Below are positions 61,001-64,000 of a stretch of 64,000 nucleotides of DNA, in pieces. Under the pieces are notes generated by a model. The model was given only the letters and a program-made list of their open reading frames with translations, did not search any database and was not told the DNA's origin. Numbering within the stretch: the first letter of the stretch is position 1; every line of letters starts with the position of its first letter. The DNA is from JAIRNF01 sp031551125 (GTDB lineage: Bacteria; Bacteroidota; Bacteroidia; Bacteroidales; UBA932): assembly GCA_031551125.1 (NCBI GenBank), contig JAVBOB010000020.1, forward strand, positions 16,135-80,134, written 5' to 3'. Made by a program: the position numbers and the translations under genes.

Positions 61001-64000
61001 ATTCCTGCTAAGCCTTCAGTTACGAAGGTGGACAGCAATCCTGCCTGCGCAAGCGGTAGCAGCACGCTAAGCATTACTTCACCCGAAGCAGGTGTAACCT
61101 ATAAGTGGTACCGTAAGGGAGCAGCAGGTGTAATCAGCACGGCAGCTGTGTTAACCACCACAACCAGCGATAAGTACTGGGTGGTAGCGGTTAACGGTAG
61201 CGGTTGTAGCTCATCGGCCAGCGACACGACAACGGTAAGCATCATAAACGGCGGTGGCGCTATTCCTGCAACCCCTGTTATTTCACAGGTGAATAGCAAT
61301 CCGAGCTGTGCAAACGGTAGCAGCACGCTAAGCATCAGCAATTCTGACGCAAGCGCAACCTATAAGTGGTACCGTAAGGGAGCAGCAGGTGTAATCAGCA
61401 CGGCAGCTGTGTTAACCACCACAACCAGCGATAAGTACTGGGTGGTAGCGGTTAACGGAAGCGGTTGTAGCTCATCGGCCAGCGACACGGCAACGGTAAG
61501 CATCGTAAACGGTGGTGGTACTATTCCTGCTAAGCCTTCAGTTACGAAGGTGGACAGCAATCCTGCCTGCGCAAGCGGTAGCAGTACATTAAGTATTACT
61601 ACACCCGAATCAGGTGCAACCTATAAGTGGTACCGTAAGGGAGCAGCAGGTGTAATCAGCACGGCAGCCGTGTTAACCACCACAACCAGCGATAAGTACT
61701 GGGTGGTAGCGGTTAACGGTAGCGGTTGTAGCTCACCGGCCAGTGATACCACAACGGTAACGATTGTGAATGGTACAGGTACTATTCCTGCCAAGCCAAT
61801 TGTATCAACAACCATTAGTGGTAGTGCTTGTGCTACAGGTAGCGCTCATTTACAGGTAACCAACTCTGCAGAAGGTGTAAGCTACCGCTGGTATGGCAAG
61901 TTGCAAACAGGTGTATTAAGTACAGCGGCTTCATATACAGCTACGGTAAGCGATAAGTACTGGGTTGTAGCAGTTAACGGAAGTGGTTGTAGTTCAGCAG
62001 CCAGCGATACGGCAAACGTAAATATATCTACTGGTGGAACAGGTACTAATCCTGTGAAACCAATTGTACAAGTGGCAACTAGCAGTAATTTATGTACAAG
62101 TGGTAGTGCAACCTTAACCATTAGTAATCCTGAAGCAGGTGTAAGTTACGAATGGTTTGCTAAGACTCGTTCAGGTATAATTAGTACAGCAGCTACCTAT
62201 AATACTACAGTAAGCGATAAGTACTGGGTAGAAGCAGTTAACGTAAGTGGTTGTAGATCACTGGCAAGTGATACTGCTACAGTAAATGTACCGACAGGTG
62301 GAGCAGGTACTAATCCTGCCAAGCCGACGGTATCGACGGTAGTTAACGGTGGCAGCAGCTGCGGAGCAGGCAGCGCGACGCTGGCGGTAACGAACGTGAC
62401 AGCAGGTACAACTTACCAATGGTTTAGCAAAGAAGTAACAGGTGTACTAAGTACAGCAACAACATATACTACAACTAGAAGTGATAAGTACTGGGTGGTG
62501 GCGATAAGCGCCAGCGGCTGTACTTCACCAATCAGTGATACGGCTACGGTAAGCGTACCTACAGCAGGCACGGGCAGCAACCCTGCCAAGCCGACGGTAT
62601 CGACGGTAGTAAACGGTGGCGGCAGCTGCGGAGCAGGTAGCGCCACGCTAACGGTAACGAACGTGGAAGCGGGTGTAAGCTACCGCTGGTACGGCAAGAC
62701 GCAGTCCGGCGTACTAAGCACAGCTACAACCTACACGACCACGACCAGCGATAAGTACTGGGTGGTAGCGGTAAGCGCCAGCGGTTGCGCATCACCGACC
62801 AGCGATACGGCTACGGTAAGCGTACCTACAGCAGGCACGGGCAGCAACCCTGCCAAGCCGACGGTATCAACGGTAGTAAACGGTGGCGGCAGCTGCGGAG
62901 CAGGTAGCGCCACGCTAACGGTAACGAACGTGGAAGTAGGTGTAAGCTACCACTGGTACGGCAAGACGCAGTCTGGCGTACTGAGCACAGCAACAACCTA
63001 CACCACTACAACCAGCGATAAGTACTGGGTGATAGCGGTAAGCGCCAGCGGTTGCGCTTCACCGGCTAGCGATACGGCCACGGTAAGCGTACCTACAGCA
63101 GGTACAGGCACTAATCCTGTTAAACCAATTGTATTAGTAACGACAAGCGGTGCAGGTTGTGCTAATGGTAATGCAACATTGACCGTAACAAATTCTGAAA
63201 CAGGTGTAAGCTACCGTTGGTATGCTAAGACACGTGCAGGTGTATTGAGTACGGCATCTTCATACAATACTTTAGTAAGTGATAAGTACTGGGTGGTAGC
63301 GGTAAGCGCCAGCGGTTGCGCATCACCGGCTAGTGATACGGCAATTGTTAATGTACCTACTGGTGGTACAGGAGTTGCTCCTCTTAAACCTATAGTAAAT
63401 GTTGCGTACCATGGCAGTGCTTGTGCAACGGGTAGTGCAACTCTTACTATTACTAATCCTGAAGAAGGTGTAAGTTATGAATGGCATTCTAAAACTCAAC
63501 CAACGGTATTGAGTACAGCATCGTCATTCAATACTACAGTAAGTGATAAATATTGGGTAATAGCAGTAACTACAAATGGAGGACCTACTGGAACTTGTAG
63601 TTCTCCGATGAGTGATACAGCAACAGTTAATGTACCGACAGGTGGTACAGGTACTAACCCGACTAGCCCGACAGTATCGGTAAGCTATAGTGGAACAGCT
63701 TGCGAAGGCGGAAATGCAACATTAATGGTAACTAGTTCTGTTGGAGGATTGACCTACCAATGGTATAGAAAATCGCAAACGGGCGTGCTGAGCACGGCTA
63801 CGACGTACACGACGACGGTAAGCGACAAGTACTGGGTAATCGCGGTGGATAACGCTACAGGCTGTACCTCAACGGTAGGGGCAGCGGATACGGTTAACGT
63901 GACGGTGCCTGCGGGCGGCGGCGCGGGAACGAACCCGGCCAAGCCGACGGTAACGGTGAGCACGAGCGGCGCGGCCTGCGCAAGCGGCACCGCCACGCTG
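58034..64000 (+). CDS. Giant secreted Ig-like repeat surface protein, N-terminal 1989 codons (runs off right edge)
   Basis: The frame is open from the ATG at 58034 to the last base, 1989 codons without a stop. An ATG at 58082 is an alternative start. A hydrophobic segment (GGLICLLFLLPWFSQLKAQ) ending near residue 52 is the signal peptide. Residues about 150-260 resemble a Calx-beta-like domain (GVDYTYPSSFTVTIPAG, VEGTETIVVTLTN). From about residue 375 on, Ig-like domains of 80-90 residues follow, each with a conserved Cys near the start (ACASGSSTL), YKWY in the middle, and SDKYWVVAVNGSGC with a second Cys. From 60488 the units are nearly identical. Large Ig-repeat proteins in this phylum are usually type IX-secreted adhesins; the sorting domain would be outside the window. 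Function inferred. Confidence 0.88.
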   Translation, partial: MDQIDTINKIKLNSSVMNNLRKSKSAFSTLFSRGGLICLLFLLPWFSQLKAQTPGPGVIGIGTQNAATLYILDDDNLNDDANSKARRKIVLIKVQDGDENGLVPAKFMVAFRNGAEYIPATRMYNSGVRSFDLSGGSEPTTAVKDVEVTFTLTPALTNGATGGTSCTAGVDYTYPSSFTVTIPAGANASNIISLPVCPDNIVEGTETIVVTLTNAVTPSGQEIRTGDAVTPSNPGAVTTFDLDSPLTLDILDKSCTSCNVITLATTSTTLTRGGAVATISASLPAGVTYPTDIVITLTPSGAVVGTDYSSTPALATITIPRNTNSSTANIDVQALCAVEDLSKTLNISGAATGFTVTPAPLAITISPLGIGSSITVAGGVNSVCNDASLLLTAPAAPVGSTYEWTEGVSATVLGTASTYTIPAGTTAGSYTYKVKVTTPTGCTRTVSTAITVNPAVNATTISTPVLSLCGDGSIVITATNVANATGYQLFNGSTSASGVVAAVGTNPVTFTVTTSGNYTVVTSNASGCTKTSNALNLSFGSGSTPATPQINSNSTNLCTGGSNILTAVMPVTGVTYPTGTTYSWFKGASSTPIYTSSTSNVYVPTTNGTYTVMVEVAGCSSSASTGVTINNGGGTAPTPAPAIAATSSTTVCSGGSVTLTVTNAAAYAAGTTFDWYCDELNGKLFTGVTYTANPSAAGVYHYWAVAVNSGCTSLISNPKVIVTVISTTSTVAQPIVNVTNSSPACANGSATLEVSNVVAGITYKWYSLTRTGVISTATSYTTNVSDTYWVVASDGTCSSQDSEHKPVVISTGATASPAKPAITKVDSNPACASGSSTLSITSPVAGVTYKWYRKGAAGVISTAAVVTTTTSDKYWVVAVNSTGCASIASDTATVSIVNGGGAIPATPVISQVNSNPACANGSSTLSISNSEAGATYKWYRKGATGVISTAAVLTTTTSDKYWVVAVNGSGCSSSASDTATVSIVNGGGAIPAKPSVTKVDSNPACASGSSTLSITSPEAGVTYKWYRKGAAGVISTAAVLTTTTSDKYWVVAVNGSGCSSSASDTTTVSIINGGGAIPATPVISQVNSNPSCANGSSTLSISNSDASATYKWYRKGAAGVISTAAVLTTTTSDKYWVVAVNGSGCSSSASDTATVSIVNGGGTIPAKPSVTKVDSNPACASGSSTLSITTPESGATYKWYRKGAAGVISTAAVLTTTTSDKYWVVAVNGSGCSSPASDTTTVTIVNGTGTIPAKPIVSTTISGSACATGSAHLQVTNSAEGVSYRWYGKLQTGVLSTAASYTATVSDKYWVVAVNGSGCSSAASDTANVNISTGGTGTNPVKPIVQVATSSNLCTSGSATLTISNPEAGVSYEWFAKTRSGIISTAATYNTTVSDKYWVEAVNVSGCRSLASDTATVNVPTGGAGTNPAKPTVSTVVNGGSSCGAGSATLAVTNVTAGTTYQWFSKEVTGVLSTATTYTTTRSDKYWVVAISASGCTSPISDTATVSVPTAGTGSNPAKPTVSTVVNGGGSCGAGSATLTVTNVEAGVSYRWYGKTQSGVLSTATTYTTTTSDKYWVVAVSASGCASPTSDTATVSVPTAGTGSNPAKPTVSTVVNGGGSCGAGSATLTVTNVEVGVSYHWYGKTQSGVLSTATTYTTTTSDKYWVIAVSASGCASPASDTATVSVPTAGTGTNPVKPIVLVTTSGAGCANGNATLTVTNSETGVSYRWYAKTRAGVLSTASSYNTLVSDKYWVVAVSASGCASPASDTAIVNVPTGGTGVAPLKPIVNVAYHGSACATGSATLTITNPEEGVSYEWHSKTQPTVLSTASSFNTTVSDKYWVIAVTTNGGPTGTCSSPMSDTATVNVPTGGTGTNPTSPTVSVSYSGTACEGGNATLMVTSSVGGLTYQWYRKSQTGVLSTATTYTTTVSDKYWVIAVDNATGCTSTVGAADTVNVTVPAGGGAGTNPAKPTVTVSTSGAACASGTATL
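60488..61792 (+). repeat. Tandem array 1: five 261-bp units in an A-B-A-B-A order
   Basis: Units start at 60488, 60749, 61010, 61271 and 61532, exactly 261 bases (87 codons) apart. Units 1, 3 and 5 begin with KP-x-x-TKVDSNPACASGSS; units 2 and 4 begin with TPVISQVNSNP-x-CANGSS. So the recent duplication unit was probably 522 bp. The segment from KWYRKG to SDKYWVVAVN is almost identical in all five at the DNA level. Such arrays change length by recombination. Confidence 0.85.
62321..63121 (+). repeat. Tandem array 2: three 267-bp GC-richer units
   Basis: Units start at 62321, 62588 and 62855, 267 bases (89 codons) apart. They share AAGCCGACGGTATC at their beginnings, and VSTVVNGG, CGAGSATL, SDKYWV and SASGC in the protein. 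Units 2 and 3 are nearly identical. The DNA is clearly richer in G and C than array 1, although the encoded domains are homologous. Confidence 0.8.

Noticed and set aside
60488..63121. Regularly spaced repeats that might be taken for a CRISPR array
   Set aside because: The period is 261-267 bases, the repeats are in frame within one open reading frame, and there are no cas genes or short spacers.
58174..63996. Many minus-strand open frames of 60-100 codons in the 58-64 kb region with similar Val/Leu/Pro-rich products
   Set aside because: They recur with the tandem repeats of the plus-strand gene and are antisense shadows of it; none has a signal, domain or start context of its own.

Overview
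The window comes from a member of the Bacteroidota, most likely the order Bacteroidales. Support comes from a SusC/SusD outer-membrane pair, the lineage-restricted families DUF4290, DUF3078 and TIGR02757, an RseC-rnfBCDGEA operon, RNase Y next to zapA, and many promoters with the Bacteroidota -7 box TAnnTTTG instead of a -10 TATAAT box. Base composition is moderate and the gaps are AT-rich. I see no phage, plasmid, transposase, CRISPR array, rRNA or tRNA gene. Most of it is ordinary chromosome.

Layout. 1-1065: start of a secreted GLUG-repeat surface protein, running off the left edge. 1515-3333: a NUDIX-like transcription regulator divergent from an AraC-type regulator. 3320-8270: a tripartite export operon (TolC channel, HlyD adaptor, two ABC-2 permeases) read leftward, with three stacked dyads at its promoter. 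8502-16189: valS, rarD, a secreted C1 peptidase, queE and a secreted 5'-nucleotidase. 16470-16840: an apparent non-coding RNA unit with promoter, long rod-shaped fold and terminator. 16976-21600: SusC/SusD nutrient uptake pair. 21693-27187: DUF4290, hisS, a lipoprotein and a PcrA-type helicase. 27731-32996: an RND pump, a CPBP membrane protease and a TolC protein in one operon, without an adaptor. 33482-39785: YitT, glutaminase, a Bfd-like ferredoxin, a putative alpha/beta hydrolase, a KamA-type radical SAM enzyme and TIGR02757. 39865-45457: the complete Rnf ion-pumping complex. 45680-53058: udk, DUF3078, manA, ysxC, a META lipoprotein, anmK and an M23 peptidase. 53174-55628: coiled-coil protein, zapA, a probable 6S-type RNA and rny. 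55815-56780: ftsY. 58034-64000: the first 1989 codons of a giant secreted Ig-like repeat protein that runs off the right edge.

The gene-poor gaps carry at least three families of dispersed palindromic repeats. One family ends in CCGTCATTGCGAG and its inverse. A second has conserved left and right modules around a long perfect hairpin whose sequence differs completely between copies. A third shares a TCAGCAT-AGCAT module.

I found no clearly new multi-gene system. The observations most worth following are the structured RNA at 16.5 kb, the hairpin-cassette repeats at 27.4 and 33.1 kb, the operator cluster at 8.3 kb, and the tandem arrays in the giant surface protein, where alternating 261-bp units form a 522-bp higher-order period.
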